64,000 nucleotides of DNA from Aridibacter famidurans (GTDB lineage Bacteria > Acidobacteriota > Blastocatellia > Pyrinomonadales > Pyrinomonadaceae), in assembly GCA_024103495.1 (NCBI GenBank), contig JAGFIQ010000039.1, positions 1-64,000 on the forward strand. The letters are read 5' to 3'. The notes beneath the pieces are model-generated. The model did not search any database. It worked only from the letters and a program-made list of their open reading frames with translations, and was not told the origin of the DNA. This document shows positions 1 through 9,565 of this stretch, piece after piece (position 1 is the first letter of the stretch; the number at the start of each line of letters is the position of its first letter). Position numbers and translations under genes: made by a program.

Positions 1-118
1 GCGTAGCGGTCATATGCGTTTAGCCGTGGGTAAGCCCGAAGGGCGCCACCCACGGGTTGGAAGCGCCCCAGAATATCCCGCCGCGTTAGCGGCGAAATGT
101 TTAAAGAAGGCAGGAGAC
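1..118. repeat. Spacer with hairpin repeat modules
   Basis: Two hairpins are visible: GTGGGT pairing with ACCCAC around 24-55 (preceded by the CGTTTAGCC flank seen at other hairpins in this window) and CCGC-GTTA-GCGG around 81-93. Bases ~88-118 (GGCGAAATG, then TTAAAGAAGGCAGGA) closely match the module just upstream of the REP-associated transposase at 29.6 kb. This is therefore dispersed-repeat sequence and not the 5' end of a gene. Confidence 0.6.
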
Positions 119-129
119 AGAAAACCCAG

Positions 130-1239
130 ATGCGAACAATCCAAAAACGATCTTTCAAACTAGTTCCGGCGATCTTGCTCCCGCTCTTGTTCGCGGTCAG
201 TGTCTTTTCACAGGCGCCTGCTGCGGCTGAGAAGGGCCGGCTCGTCACTCTCTCTATCGATTCTGAAGCGCTGAAGGGTAACCTGCTGGGTGACCCGTCC
301 GTCCAGGAAGTCGACGTCTATCTGCCTCCCGGCTATTCGCCGGAAAAAACTACCCGCTATCCGGTGATCTATCTGCTGCACGGATACACGGGCAACAAAG
401 AAGTATGGACTAAGGACGGCTACCAGGGAATGAGTCTCGCCAAGTCGATGAACGATCTGATCGGTTCAGGCAAAAGCAAGCCGATGATCGTAGTCGCGCC
501 GAATGCCGCAAATGCATACCTTGGAAGCTACTACACCGATTCTCCTGTCACCGGCGGATGGGCGACCTATATTTCGAAAGAGCTTGTCGGAAGGATCGAC
601 AGGGAATTCCGCACGATCACCGATCCAACGGGGCGCGGAATTGCCGGCCACTCGATGGGTGGCTACGGGGCGATCATGCTCGCGATGAAGAATCCCGAAA
701 TATACAGCGCAGTCTACGGACTCAGTCCCTGCTGCCTCGGTTTCGAGGCTGATTTCGACCCTTCGAACGGAGGCTGGAAGAAAGCGATGTCGTTCGCTTC
801 CAGAGATGAGATCAGCCGCCGACCTGAAACCTTCGAGGACTTCTATGCCGTGGCGTTTCTCGCTATGGCAGCGGCCTTGTCACCGGCGCCGGAAGATCCG
901 CCGATGTTCGTCGCATTTCCGTTTGTCGCGGACGGCGAAGGTCTGAAAGAGAACAAGGCGGTATTGGACCTTTGGAAATCGAAAATGCCTTTGTACCAGG
1001 TGGACGCGATGTCGGAGAATCTCAAGAAACTAAAGGGGATCCGCGTGGATTACGGAGAGAACGAAGAATTTCCGCATATCAGACAGACGACCCGTATGTT
1101 CTCACAGAAGCTGTCCGAAAACGGAATTCCGCACGCATTCGAGATCTATGCGGACGGCGACCACGGCAGCCGGATAAGAGAGCGGTTTGAGAAGGTCGTA
1201 ATCCCTTTCTTTTCCGCGACACTCAGCGATCCCAAGTAG
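130..1239 (+). CDS. Secreted esterase, antigen 85/esterase D-like alpha/beta hydrolase
   Basis: A 369-aa alpha/beta hydrolase of the putative-esterase (antigen 85/feruloyl esterase/S-formylglutathione hydrolase-like) family. The N-terminus carries an uncleaved-looking basic stretch and a hydrophobic signal peptide ending near VFSQA. The family motif YLLHGYTGN forms the oxyanion region, GHSMGG holds the nucleophile (S175 from this start) and DGDHGSR near the C-terminus supplies the catalytic His (H345). I chose ATG 130 because an AGGAG lies 13 nt upstream and because the alternative ATG at 97 sits inside a repeated module shared with 29.6 kb. The natural substrate (carboxyl or acyl ester) cannot be read from sequence. 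Export to periplasm is inferred from the signal peptide. Confidence 0.85.
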   Translation: MRTIQKRSFKLVPAILLPLLFAVSVFSQAPAAAEKGRLVTLSIDSEALKGNLLGDPSVQEVDVYLPPGYSPEKTTRYPVIYLLHGYTGNKEVWTKDGYQGMSLAKSMNDLIGSGKSKPMIVVAPNAANAYLGSYYTDSPVTGGWATYISKELVGRIDREFRTITDPTGRGIAGHSMGGYGAIMLAMKNPEIYSAVYGLSPCCLGFEADFDPSNGGWKKAMSFASRDEISRRPETFEDFYAVAFLAMAAALSPAPEDPPMFVAFPFVADGEGLKENKAVLDLWKSKMPLYQVDAMSENLKKLKGIRVDYGENEEFPHIRQTTRMFSQKLSENGIPHAFEIYADGDHGSRIRERFEKVVIPFFSATLSDPK

Positions 1240-1695
1240 AAGTCTTGCTGCGAGTGCAAGTCGGAGAAGGCTGTCTGAAAAGCAGGTCTGGACGCCATTC
1301 GGGACCGTACCGAACGAAAAATCGCGTTTCCGGGGAAACATTTGTTGCCCCCGGGCTTCAGCCGCGGGTCAACCGGGTAAACATAATAAGATAGGGGCTT
1401 TAGCCCATGGACAGCCGGCTGAAGCCGGCTAAATTTTTTATTGGCCCTTTCGGTCCCCCCGCTGAAGCGGGGGGCAACTGATGGCCATTTTCTCGAGATC
1501 GTGGGCTCAGAGATGGTCGGAGAATGCCCTGCCCTTTGTCTCCAAACGGCCTCGACTTGCGTTTGTGACACGATTCGGCGGCCGGCGGTGTTGGAGAACC
1601 AAAAGGAGAATTGACCGAAATGGAACTTCGGTCACGGTGATGCCGTAAGGAAATTCTCACAGTACGAAAAGACCAGAAAACATCACGGAGAAACA
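1240..1695. repeat. Repeat-bearing spacer (GGGGGCAAC hairpin family)
   Basis: I see no gene here. Between about 1337 and 1485 there are three hairpin modules in a row: CCGGGCTTCAGCCGCGGG, GGGGCTTTAGCCC and CAGCCGGCTGAAGCCGGCT, then CCCCCGCTGAAGCGGGGGG followed by CAACTGAT. The same order of modules recurs at about 48158-48300 and 60998-61075, so this is a dispersed composite element. The final ~60 bases before 1696 hold an AGAAA-rich leader with a CACGGAGAAAC SD-like element. Confidence 0.6.
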
Positions 1696-3426
1696 ATGAA
1701 ACGAGTTGCGAAGAGATACGCTGTCGCCGCGGCCGCGGCGCTTGCGGTGTTTACATCGGTCGCGGCGATCGGCGTCAACGGCCAGGCTTTCGCCGCTGTT
1801 CGAACCAAGCTGGGCGAGATCAAGAGCGAAAGCTCGGAAGCCAAGACGGCGCTCGCAAAATGGCGCGAGGACCTCGAGTACATCAAGAAGACCCTTCCGG
1901 AAAAGCACGCCAACCTCTTCCACAGGCTCGACCGGAACAAGTTCTACTCGGAGATCGAGAAACTCGACAAGGCGCTTCCGGGAATGACGGCCAACCGCGC
2001 CGCTCTTGAGTTCGAGCGCATCGTCGGCCTCGCCCGCGACGGTCACACGTACACCTCGCCTCTGTACTACGAGAAATCGGGATTTCACCTGTTCCCGTAT
2101 GGTTTGTACGGGTTCTCGGACGGGATCTACGTTCGCAAGGCGGCGCCGGAGTACAAGGACATACTCGGCGCGAAGGTGATCGGGATCGGAAAATACGACA
2201 TCGACAAGACTTACGAGATCGTCGCCCCGTATATGTCGGCGGACAACGAGATGTTCACGATGGAATATGTGCCCCGGTATCTGGGCTGTCCCGAAGTGCT
2301 CTACGAACTCGGCATCAGTCCCGATCCCGACAAGGTCACGCTGAAGCTCGAAAAGGACGGGAAGGTTTTCACCAAGGTCGTCTCGCTTCCGGAAGGCGTG
2401 GACAACAAGATCCCGGAAGTTCGCAAACGGATAAAGGACTGGCCTGACGCCAGGGATTCCGCGTCCGGCGATACGCCGCTTCACCTCAAGAACGCCGACG
2501 AGACTAAGTGGTTCGAATACGTGCCGGAAAAGAAACTTCTGTACGTCCATATGAAGGACGTCCTGAACTCCGAGAACGAGACGCTAGAGCAGTTCTGGGG
2601 CCGCGTGTTAGCCGAGGCTGACGCGAAAAAGCCCGAGAAGCTTGTGCTCGATCTGCGCTACAACGGCGGCGGCAACAACACGCTCGTGCGGCCGATCATC
2701 CGCGGGATCATCCAGAGGCCCGAACTCGACAAGGAAGGGCGGTTCTTCGTCATCATCGGAAGAGTGACGTTCTCCGCGGCTCAGAACCTCACGAACATGC
2801 TCGACATATGGACGAACGCGATCTTCGTCGGCGAGCCCACGGGATCGCACGTCAATATGTACGGCGATGCGGTCACCTATCACCTGCCGAACAGCGGAAT
2901 GCCGATGAGGATCTCGGAGCTCTTCTGGCAGAACAAGCACGCGCGCGATGAGAGCAAGTGGACGGCTCCTGAGATCGTCGCGGAGCTTACATTTGCCGAC
3001 TATATGAAGAACGTCGATCCGGCGGTCGAGTCTGTTGCAAAGCCGTACGAGCCCCGGAAGACGCTCCGCGAGATCGCGCTGGCTGCCTACCAGGCGCAGG
3101 ATTTCACCGGGTTCCGCGAGAAGGTGATCGCTTACAAGAACGACCCGAGGAACAAGTACGCAGAAGTCGAATCGCAGGTCAACGGGTTCGGCTACGAGCT
3201 GATCCGGATCAAGAAGTTCGACGAGGCCGTGTGGATGTTCCAGCTGAACGTCGAGCTTTATCCCGATTCCTACAACGTCTATGACAGCCTCGGCGAAGCG
3301 TATATGCTGAAGGGCGAGAAGGAACTGGCGATCAAGAACTACAAGAAATCGTTGGAACTGAACCCTAAGAACTCGAACGCGGAAGCGATGATCAGGAAGA
3401 TCGAGAGCGAAAGCGGAAATAACTGA
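1696..3426 (+). CDS. S41-family peptidase-like exported protein with C-terminal TPRs
   Basis: A 576-aa protein beginning with a signal peptide (KR then an Ala-rich core, cleavage near GQAFA). The middle carries a C-terminal-processing-peptidase-like (TSPc/S41) fold: DLRYNGGGN around residue 320 is the family DxRxNxGG motif, and VTFSAAQ places the presumed nucleophile at S360. The Lys of the usual Ser/Lys dyad is not obvious. The last ~130 residues contain TPR units (FDEAVWMFQLNVELYP, then GEKELAIKNYKKSLELNP). Such S41+TPR proteins are common in Acidobacteriota and Bacteroidota secretomes and are thought to act on periplasmic or secreted polypeptides. It is followed by a clear intrinsic terminator, so it is probably monocistronic. 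Confidence 0.8.
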   Translation: MKRVAKRYAVAAAAALAVFTSVAAIGVNGQAFAAVRTKLGEIKSESSEAKTALAKWREDLEYIKKTLPEKHANLFHRLDRNKFYSEIEKLDKALPGMTANRAALEFERIVGLARDGHTYTSPLYYEKSGFHLFPYGLYGFSDGIYVRKAAPEYKDILGAKVIGIGKYDIDKTYEIVAPYMSADNEMFTMEYVPRYLGCPEVLYELGISPDPDKVTLKLEKDGKVFTKVVSLPEGVDNKIPEVRKRIKDWPDARDSASGDTPLHLKNADETKWFEYVPEKKLLYVHMKDVLNSENETLEQFWGRVLAEADAKKPEKLVLDLRYNGGGNNTLVRPIIRGIIQRPELDKEGRFFVIIGRVTFSAAQNLTNMLDIWTNAIFVGEPTGSHVNMYGDAVTYHLPNSGMPMRISELFWQNKHARDESKWTAPEIVAELTFADYMKNVDPAVESVAKPYEPRKTLREIALAAYQAQDFTGFREKVIAYKNDPRNKYAEVESQVNGFGYELIRIKKFDEAVWMFQLNVELYPDSYNVYDSLGEAYMLKGEKELAIKNYKKSLELNPKNSNAEAMIRKIESESGNN

Positions 3427-3456
3427 CCTGAGCAGGGTGTTGTTTTGAATTGCGCG

Positions 3457-3490
3457 GGAACAGGCTTAAAATTGGCCTGTTCCTTTTTTT
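3457..3490 (+). terminator. Intrinsic terminator after the S41/TPR gene
   Basis: A perfect 9-bp stem, GGAACAGGC pairing with GCCTGTTCC across a short A/T-rich loop, runs directly into TTTTTTT. It lies 30 nt past the stop of the gene ending at 3426. Confidence 0.9.
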
Positions 3491-3499
3491 GTATGATCG

Positions 3500-3782
3500 A
3501 ACAGAGATTAAGGGGATGAAGGAGATGTGCGGCTGTGCCGCCGTGATGTGCGGTGAGCCTCGGGCTTACCGGAGACCGGCCTCTTAGAACCATCGCGGAG
3601 GCTCAGCCTCCGCGAAAGATACAATGGGTGGCGCCTTGCCGGACAGGCAAGCCTTTCCGCACATCACGGCGGCAAAGCCGCTACGGATCCCACGCACAAG
3701 TGCGCGGGCTAAACGGCACACAGGGGCGGCGTAGCCGCGGACCTATCGAACCCGAAGCGCGAGCGACGGGCACATCACCTAA
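3500..3782. repeat. Repeat-filled spacer
   Basis: No gene seen. It contains modules found elsewhere: GCCGCCGTGATGTGCGGT plus CGGGCTTACCGG (also at 18240-18290), CGCGGAGGCTCAGCCTCCGCG (palindrome, ~3594-3615), and CCCACGCACAAGTGCGCGGG at 3690-3709, a member of the CGCACTTGTGCG hairpin family. The repeat runs to within a few bases of the ATG at 3783, leaving no Shine-Dalgarno-like sequence. Confidence 0.6.
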
Positions 3783-4913
3783 ATGAAAAAACTCATCACC
3801 ATAGCTTTCGCCGTCCTCGCGGCATTCGCCCCCGCCGCGTTCCCCAACGACGGAGTTTTCTACGCTCAGGGAAACACCCTGGTCCCCCTGCAGGAGACGC
3901 AGGTCAGGCTTAAAAAAGAGATCCTCAAGTTCTTCATCCGCGACTTCCGATTTGCCGACGTCGATGTCGATTTCGAATTCTACAACCCGGGAGGCGACCG
4001 GACACTGACGGTCGGATTCGTTTCTCCGCCGGCGATGGGCGACGTGGAAGAAGGCGAGGGGGGCCATCCGCGGATCAGCAACTTTACCGTGAACGTCAAC
4101 GGGAAAGACCTGGAATACAAGATCGCGCAGATGGACGAGACCTCGTTCAACGCCGAGGCGCTCGATGTCAACGGATTCGATTACGTGTATTACTTCACTA
4201 TGACCTTCAAGCCCGGGATCAACCGCGTCCGACACACGTACAGGTTCGAAGGAGGAGGCTCGGTCGAGACCCAGAGGGATTTCTACTACCAGATCACGAC
4301 CGGGAAGCGCTGGGCGAACAAGCAGATAGATGATTTCGAGCTCCAGCTTCACCCGGACCAGGGCATCTTCAACCTTCCCGCGCGGTTCGTTAAGGGGAAG
4401 GCTCTCGCGAACTGGGAGATCGTCGGCGACGGGGTGCTGAAAGGCGGAGCGGAGAAGTTTTTCGACTTCGACGAGGAGACCATCCGGATGGTCCATCTGA
4501 ACCGCGGATACCTTGTGTTCAGGAAAAAGAACTTCAAGCCGGACTTCGACATCGCGATAAGCGAGTTCAACTGGCCGGCAGGCTGGCTCAGGAAGATGTG
4601 CTCCGGTTCGGCGTCGTGCGTGACCGACGATGAGGTCGAACGCCTGGGACCGTACTTCTCAGTTCATCCGGGCGAATGGATCACGGCAGACGAACTGAAA
4701 CAACTAACAGGCGCTGAGCGCCGTGTGCTAAGGAACTTCGGATTCGCCGTGCGCGGGTACGACTTCAAGGACGAGGCGCTCAGGAGATTCTACAAACGGT
4801 TCTTCTGGTACAAGCCCGATCCTTCGGTGAAGGCGGAGGACGTCGATCTTTCGGATGCCGAGAAGGAATTCATAAAGAAGCTTGAGGCGGCGGACAAGGG
4901 GCCTTCCGTTTGA
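3783..4913 (+). CDS. Exported DUF4424-like protein with C-terminal YARHG domain
   Basis: A 376-aa secreted protein with a signal peptide (KK, then a hydrophobic Ala/Phe core, cleavage near AAFPNDG). The body starts ND-G and continues with alternating beta-strand patterning typical of DUF4424-type proteins; that assignment is by recognition of the pattern only. The C-terminal ~70 residues (EWITADELKQLTG onward, including LRNFGFAVRGYDFKD and FFWYKPDP) fit the YARHG domain, a small extracellular module. No catalytic residues are apparent. The downstream M1 aminopeptidase starts 16 nt after its stop, so the two are probably co-transcribed. Confidence 0.65.
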   Translation: MKKLITIAFAVLAAFAPAAFPNDGVFYAQGNTLVPLQETQVRLKKEILKFFIRDFRFADVDVDFEFYNPGGDRTLTVGFVSPPAMGDVEEGEGGHPRISNFTVNVNGKDLEYKIAQMDETSFNAEALDVNGFDYVYYFTMTFKPGINRVRHTYRFEGGGSVETQRDFYYQITTGKRWANKQIDDFELQLHPDQGIFNLPARFVKGKALANWEIVGDGVLKGGAEKFFDFDEETIRMVHLNRGYLVFRKKNFKPDFDIAISEFNWPAGWLRKMCSGSASCVTDDEVERLGPYFSVHPGEWITADELKQLTGAERRVLRNFGFAVRGYDFKDEALRRFYKRFFWYKPDPSVKAEDVDLSDAEKEFIKKLEAADKGPSV

Positions 4914-4929
4914 GAACGGAGTTACGAAA

Positions 4930-6843
4930 ATGCGGAAACTGAAAGAACTCTTTGCGGCGGCGGGAATTTTTTCCTTACTTTTTCTCACGGCGTGTCAGCA
5001 GACGCCTGTCAACGCACCGGCTCCCGAAACGGCGGAGGCGCCGACTGACCTTCATTCGTACGCCCGTCCGCAGCTTGTCCGGGTAACGAACGTGGATCTC
5101 GACTGGACGGTGTCGTTCGAGAAGAAGACCCTTGCCGGAACCGCGGTGCTCACGATCGAGCGAAGCGAGAAGGGGAAGGGCGCCCCTTTGGTCCTCGATA
5201 CTCGCGATCTGAAGATCGATAAGGCTGAAGGGTCGGCTGACGGAGGAGAAACCTGGGCGGAGGCGAAGTTCGAGCTCGCAAAACCGGACGATATTCTCGG
5301 CTCCGAGCTGAAGGTGTTCCTTTCGCCGGACGCGAAACTGGTGAGGATCGCGTACGAAACAAGCCCCGAAGCATCCGGTCTTCAGTGGCTCTCTCCAGAG
5401 CAGACCGCCGGGAAGCAGCGGCCGTATATGTTCTCGCAGGCCCAGGCAATACACGCGCGAAGCTTTATACCGCTCCAGGATTCGCCGGGAGTTCGCGTGA
5501 CGTATTCCGCGAAAGTGAGGACGCCTGAGGGCCTTCTCGCCGTGATGAGCGCCGAGAACAATCCGCAGGGCGAGGAACGGCCGGGAGAATACAGCTTCAA
5601 GATGTCGAAGGCTGTTCCGCCGTACCTGATCGCGATCGCTGTGGGGGATATCGCTTTCAAGCCGTTAGGCGAAAGGACCGGCGTTTACACAGAGCCGTCG
5701 ATGATAGAAAAGGCGGCGAAGGAACTCGAAGACACCGAGAAGATGGTGGCGGCGACCGAGAAGCTCTACGGACAGTACCGATGGGGCCGGTACGATCTGC
5801 TGATCCTGCCCCCGAGCTTTCCGTTCGGCGGGATGGAGAATCCCGTCCTGACGTTCGCGACTCCGACGATACTTGCCGGCGACAAGAGCCTCGTGTCGCT
5901 CGTCGCGCACGAGCTGGCACATTCCTGGTCCGGAAATCTCGTGACGAACGCCACGTGGCGCGACTTCTGGCTGAACGAGGGCTTCACGACCTACCTTGAA
6001 TGGCGGATCCAGGAGGCGGTCTACGGGAAGAACCGCGCCGATATGGAGATGGTCCTCGCGAAGAAAGGCCTCGAGGAAGAGATGGAGGAGATGGAGGAGC
6101 GCGACGAGATCCTCCACGTCGATCTGAAGGACCGCGATCCCGATGAGGGGTTCACAGGCGTTCCGTACACGAAGGGAGCTCTGTTCCTGCGGCACCTCGA
6201 ACTCGCCGTTGGAAGGGAGGATTTCGACAATTTCCTGAAGAACTATTTCGATCACTTCGCGTTCAAGAGCATCACGACGGAGCAGTTCAAGGAGTATGCG
6301 AGAGTAAACCTGGTCGACAAGTTCCCCGACAAGGTCGCGATGGACGACCTGAACAAGTGGATCGACCAGCCGGGGCTTCCTCCGAACGCTCCTCAGCCGG
6401 AATCCGAGGCTTTCAAGAAGGTCGATGAACAGTTGAAGAGCTGGACGGAAGGGACGACGAAGGCTTCGGATCTGCAAACTGAGGGGTGGACGACTCAGGA
6501 ATGGCTGCATTTCCTTGGCGGCCTCCCGGAAGATCTCGGAAGTGAGAAAATGGCCGCGCTCGACGAGGCATTCAAGCTGAATAGTGCCGGGAATTCCGAG
6601 ATCGCGTTCAAGTGGCTGATGATGGCGGTCCACAACAAGTACGAGCCCGCGTACCCCAGGCTCGAGGAATTCCTGACGACGATCGGAAGGCGGAAATTCG
6701 TCGCGCCTCTGTTCGAGCAGCTTGCGAAGACGCCGGAAGGAAAACAGCGCGCGGCGGGGATCTACGAGAAGTCCCGCGCGGGGTACCATCCGATCACGGC
6801 GGGAACGGTGGACAAGATTCTTGGTCGGGAATCATCCGGATGA
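4930..6843 (+). CDS. M1 family aminopeptidase, leukotriene-A4-hydrolase-like lipoprotein
   Basis: A 637-aa zinc aminopeptidase. It begins with a lipoprotein signal (lipobox LTAC), so it is probably anchored in the envelope. The M1 exopeptidase motif GGMEN precedes the zinc site HELAHS: H327, E328, H331 and the distal ligand E350 in WLNEGF (numbered from this start). The C-terminal ~140 residues, ending GYHPITAGTVDKIL, match the LTA4-hydrolase C-terminal helical domain. The likely role is cleavage of N-terminal residues from peptides; epoxide hydrolase activity is possible but not implied. I chose ATG 4930 because it gives a proper lipoprotein signal; an in-frame upstream start at 4882 would overlap the preceding gene. 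Confidence 0.9.
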   Translation: MRKLKELFAAAGIFSLLFLTACQQTPVNAPAPETAEAPTDLHSYARPQLVRVTNVDLDWTVSFEKKTLAGTAVLTIERSEKGKGAPLVLDTRDLKIDKAEGSADGGETWAEAKFELAKPDDILGSELKVFLSPDAKLVRIAYETSPEASGLQWLSPEQTAGKQRPYMFSQAQAIHARSFIPLQDSPGVRVTYSAKVRTPEGLLAVMSAENNPQGEERPGEYSFKMSKAVPPYLIAIAVGDIAFKPLGERTGVYTEPSMIEKAAKELEDTEKMVAATEKLYGQYRWGRYDLLILPPSFPFGGMENPVLTFATPTILAGDKSLVSLVAHELAHSWSGNLVTNATWRDFWLNEGFTTYLEWRIQEAVYGKNRADMEMVLAKKGLEEEMEEMEERDEILHVDLKDRDPDEGFTGVPYTKGALFLRHLELAVGREDFDNFLKNYFDHFAFKSITTEQFKEYARVNLVDKFPDKVAMDDLNKWIDQPGLPPNAPQPESEAFKKVDEQLKSWTEGTTKASDLQTEGWTTQEWLHFLGGLPEDLGSEKMAALDEAFKLNSAGNSEIAFKWLMMAVHNKYEPAYPRLEEFLTTIGRRKFVAPLFEQLAKTPEGKQRAAGIYEKSRAGYHPITAGTVDKILGRESSG

Positions 6844-7002
6844 AGAGAACAGGATGATCAGGATGGAATGATGGCTTTGACGACTGGCACAGGGAACTGT
6901 TCTTGATACCATCTGAGTGCTTTACGGACAGCTCGATGGAGAACTTCGGATATTGTGTTTAAGTTCGCCCCGTTATGGGAGGCGAAATCGCTTACATCTT
7001 CT

Positions 7003-7066
7003 TCACGATTCACGAATCACGATTTACGATTTACGATTCACCATTCACGATTCACGATACTCACTT
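7003..7066. repeat. GATTCACGATT word repeat abutting a start codon
   Basis: About eight imperfect copies of an ~8-base word (ATTCACG/ATTTACG) end within a few bases of the ATG at 7067, occupying the place where a ribosome binding site should be. The reverse-complement form sits in the same place before the patatin gene at 22321. Confidence 0.85.
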
Positions 7067-7738
7067 ATGTACTGCCCGGGCTGTGGAACTGAAGACAATA
7101 CCTCGAACGTTTACTGCCGGTCGTGCGGGTCAGACCTGCGCGCGGTGAGGACCGCGCTTGAAAGGCCGGACGATATCACGAGTTCAGCCGTTTCGGCCCG
7201 ACAGGAGATCGGCCACGCGTTCGCGGACCGTATCCGTCAGGCGCAGGCCAAGGACCTGGCTTCGATCGCGGAAGAAGTCCTTCCCGAAGTAGAGAAGTTC
7301 CTCGAATCACCGGAGGAAAGAAGGCTTCGAAACATCCGAAATGGCGCGGTCACCGCTTTCATTGGTTTCGGTACCGCTTTGGCGTTCTTCATCGTCGCTG
7401 CTTCGGCGGGCGAGCCCGGGATCACGTTCTTTTCCGCGCTCGGGATCGTGACGTTCTTTATAGGTATCGCGTTGATCATAAACGGGTACTTCCTGACAGT
7501 GACGAAGAAGGAGTTGTCCGCGGGCAGGAAGAGTGAAGGCGGAGAACCGGCTTCCGTTGGGGAACTGGCGTCCGGCAGCCGCGATCAGACGGAGGATGAT
7601 GCATCGACAAGCGAGCTCCTAATGCCGGCGCCGGCGCGGGACGAGTTCGTCGCCTCGGTGACCGAGGAGACGACGCGGAATCTGGAGAAGAAGCACTCAG
7701 AAGTCAGAAGTCAGGAGTCAGGTGACACTGAGCAATGA
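7067..7738 (+). CDS. Zinc-ribbon membrane protein of unknown function
   Basis: A 223-aa protein. The first 20 residues form a zinc ribbon (C3, C6, C17, C20). Two membrane segments lie at about 93-113 and 119-142, leaving a charged C-terminal cytoplasmic or periplasmic tail. An in-frame upstream extension to 6917 is rejected because it would translate the word repeat. The last ~16 residues (from KKHSEVRSQES) are encoded by an AGAAGTCAG-type repeat running on into the repeat region, so the present stop codon is probably repeat-derived. Function unknown; zinc-ribbon plus membrane helix proteins recur at 24-26 kb. Confidence 0.7.
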   Translation: MYCPGCGTEDNTSNVYCRSCGSDLRAVRTALERPDDITSSAVSARQEIGHAFADRIRQAQAKDLASIAEEVLPEVEKFLESPEERRLRNIRNGAVTAFIGFGTALAFFIVAASAGEPGITFFSALGIVTFFIGIALIINGYFLTVTKKELSAGRKSEGGEPASVGELASGSRDQTEDDASTSELLMPAPARDEFVASVTEETTRNLEKKHSEVRSQESGDTEQ

Positions 7739-8356
7739 CCAATGACCGATGAGCATTGAATGCCGCGTTCTCGGCGGCGTGTCCGAAGCCTGACCGTGAG
7801 GGAGGGCGAATCATTGATCAATGCGCACTGACCAATGACCAATGGAGGCGGCAGCGGGAGCTGGCTTGAGATTCAGGTGCACAGCAGGCCGGACCGAGTC
7901 CCGAAGGGACGGTGATATGTTAGCCCCGGACAAGCCGCAGGCGCAGTCCGGGGTAAGGCGCACATCAAGAATCTAGAGCCGCTTTAGCGGCGGCGTGTCC
8001 GAAGCCCGACTGTCAGGGAGGGCTACTGCCGCCAAGTGAGCGGTAAGCAGTGAGCCGTGAGGGGCGTGTCCGAAGCCCGACTGTCAGGGAGTGCTACCGC
8101 AGCCGAGTGAGCGGTGAACAGTAAGCAGTGAGCCGTGAGGGGCGTGTCCGAAGCCTGACCGTGAGGGAGGGCTACTGCGAGGGCTGAGAATCCGGCCTGT
8201 CAGCTCAGCTCCGTAGGAGCGGCACGTCTGTTGCATTGGGATCGCGGAGCCCTCCCCGGCCGCTTTATTGGCGGCACATCAGTACCCGGAGCTTGAGACC
8301 GCAGAGCCGCTGGCCCAAGAAGATTCAACTCGTAGATGCCGGTAAGGGAAGTACAA
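7739..8356. repeat. Composite repeat copy A (7893-8292) and flanking word repeats
   Basis: No gene seen. 7733-7850 holds TGACCAATG-type words. From 7893 a ~400-bp composite begins: CCGAGTCCCGAAGGGACGG, the CCGGACAAGCCGCAGGCGCA hairpin, GCCGCTTTAGCGGCGGC, three copies of GCGTGTCCGAAGCC(C/T)GAC separated by GTGAGC(A/G)GT words, then GGCCTGTCAGCTCAGCTCCG and a closing GCGGCACATCAGTACCCGGA. A nearly identical copy is at 11238-11643 and a partial copy at 12076-12184. Confidence 0.85.
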
Positions 8357-9565
8357 ATGTTCACTCTCACGAACGATCAACGGAAGTACTTCGGCCTCCC
8401 GCCGATCCCAACTGGCTGGCGGAAAGAAGTCCTTCCCGGCGGACCCTATCGCAAGAAGAGCACTATCTACTTTGACAAAGAAACTATCAGAAGACAGATA
8501 GTTTCCGACGAAACCGAGTACTGAGAAACCCAATACAAGTTAGAGACACGAGACGGCAAGTTCCTGCTTCCGAAGACCGACAGGGGCGAAGATTAGAAAC
8601 TCTCAGCAGCCACTCTCGAGTCCACGACCCCGATCGGGATATACCTCCTTATCAATGATGAAGGGCTACGGCTGGCGAGTCATGCTACCCAAACAAACTT
8701 CTATGCTAGCTCTTGGGAGGATCTGGAAAACCCTCCAACATCTCACGAAGATTGGGCTACTTGGTTCATCGAGCAGTCTGACGATTCACATCTCGACGAG
8801 ATCGGTAAATTCGCAGAAGCTGAGAGAAGAAACGTAAGATTCAAGAATGGAGACATTTTCACTTTCAAAATGGGAAGGAGGGGCTACGGGTTCGGGAAAG
8901 TCTTGCTTGATATCCACTCCTTTCGCGAAAAGAACAAACTGCCAGCAAACCACGAATTCAATCACATCATGACCCGCCCGGTATTGGTGAGGATGAAAGC
9001 CATTGTCTCGGATTCGAAGTTAGTGAGTTCGGAGGCTTTTAACACTGCCCCTTGGCTGCCTTCAGACTACATGATGGACAACAATCTATTCTACGGAGAA
9101 TACGAGATCATTCGCAATGAACCTCTTGTGAAGGAAGACTTCGATTTCCCGATGTCTTACGGAGGCCAAATCCGGTCCCGAGATAAAGACTCTTACCTGC
9201 AGTGGGGCTTGATTCAAAGGAATGAACGATCCAGGAGGTTCAGCCGAAAATTCATGAAACTCGTAGACGCAGCCAGAAGTGAGTACACCCAAGTCGACTA
9301 CAGACCAGAGTTCGAATATAGAAGCATCGGCTTTCAGCCCTGTTATGGCAGATCAATGATCAGGAACACAGTGGCGAATGCGGGGAGGATCGAATTCGGT
9401 AGTGCTAAACATTATAAGTCAGTCTTTGATCTTCGAAATCCGAGGAATGCAGAGATTCGTGTGGAATTGATGAAGGCGTTCGGGTTACGACCGGATTTGG
9501 GGTATTTTGAGAACTGCGAGATGACAAAGACGCCTTCCATATTGGACTTTATCGGTCAAAGCTAG
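8357..9565 (+). pseudogene. Imm26-like (immunity/HocA-type) gene with two in-frame stops
   Basis: One continuous reading frame of 402 codons, interrupted by TGA at 8522 and TAG at 8594. The frame is otherwise intact and reads sensibly across both stops: upstream LTNDQRKYFGLPPIP, between them ETQYKLETRDGKFLLPKTD, and downstream a core GDIFTFKMGRRGYGFGKVLL. That core is the pattern I associate with Imm26/HocA-type immunity proteins; the assignment is from memory of the family. Both stops could come from a single substitution (for example CGA to TGA). The A/T-richer codon use differs from neighbouring housekeeping genes and suggests transfer. It sits directly after composite repeat A. A shorter product could start at ATG 8870 (231 aa), but the intact-looking first half argues for a decayed full-length gene. 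Confidence 0.6.

Noticed and set aside
5665..6789. Long minus-strand frame opposite the M1 aminopeptidase
   Set aside because: Antisense to a gene with complete zinc-site motifs; Arg/Leu-rich shadow composition.
8522..8596. UGA/UAG in the Imm26-like gene as recoding
   Set aside because: Two different stop codons occur within 75 bases and neither has a Sec-like context; nonsense decay is simpler.
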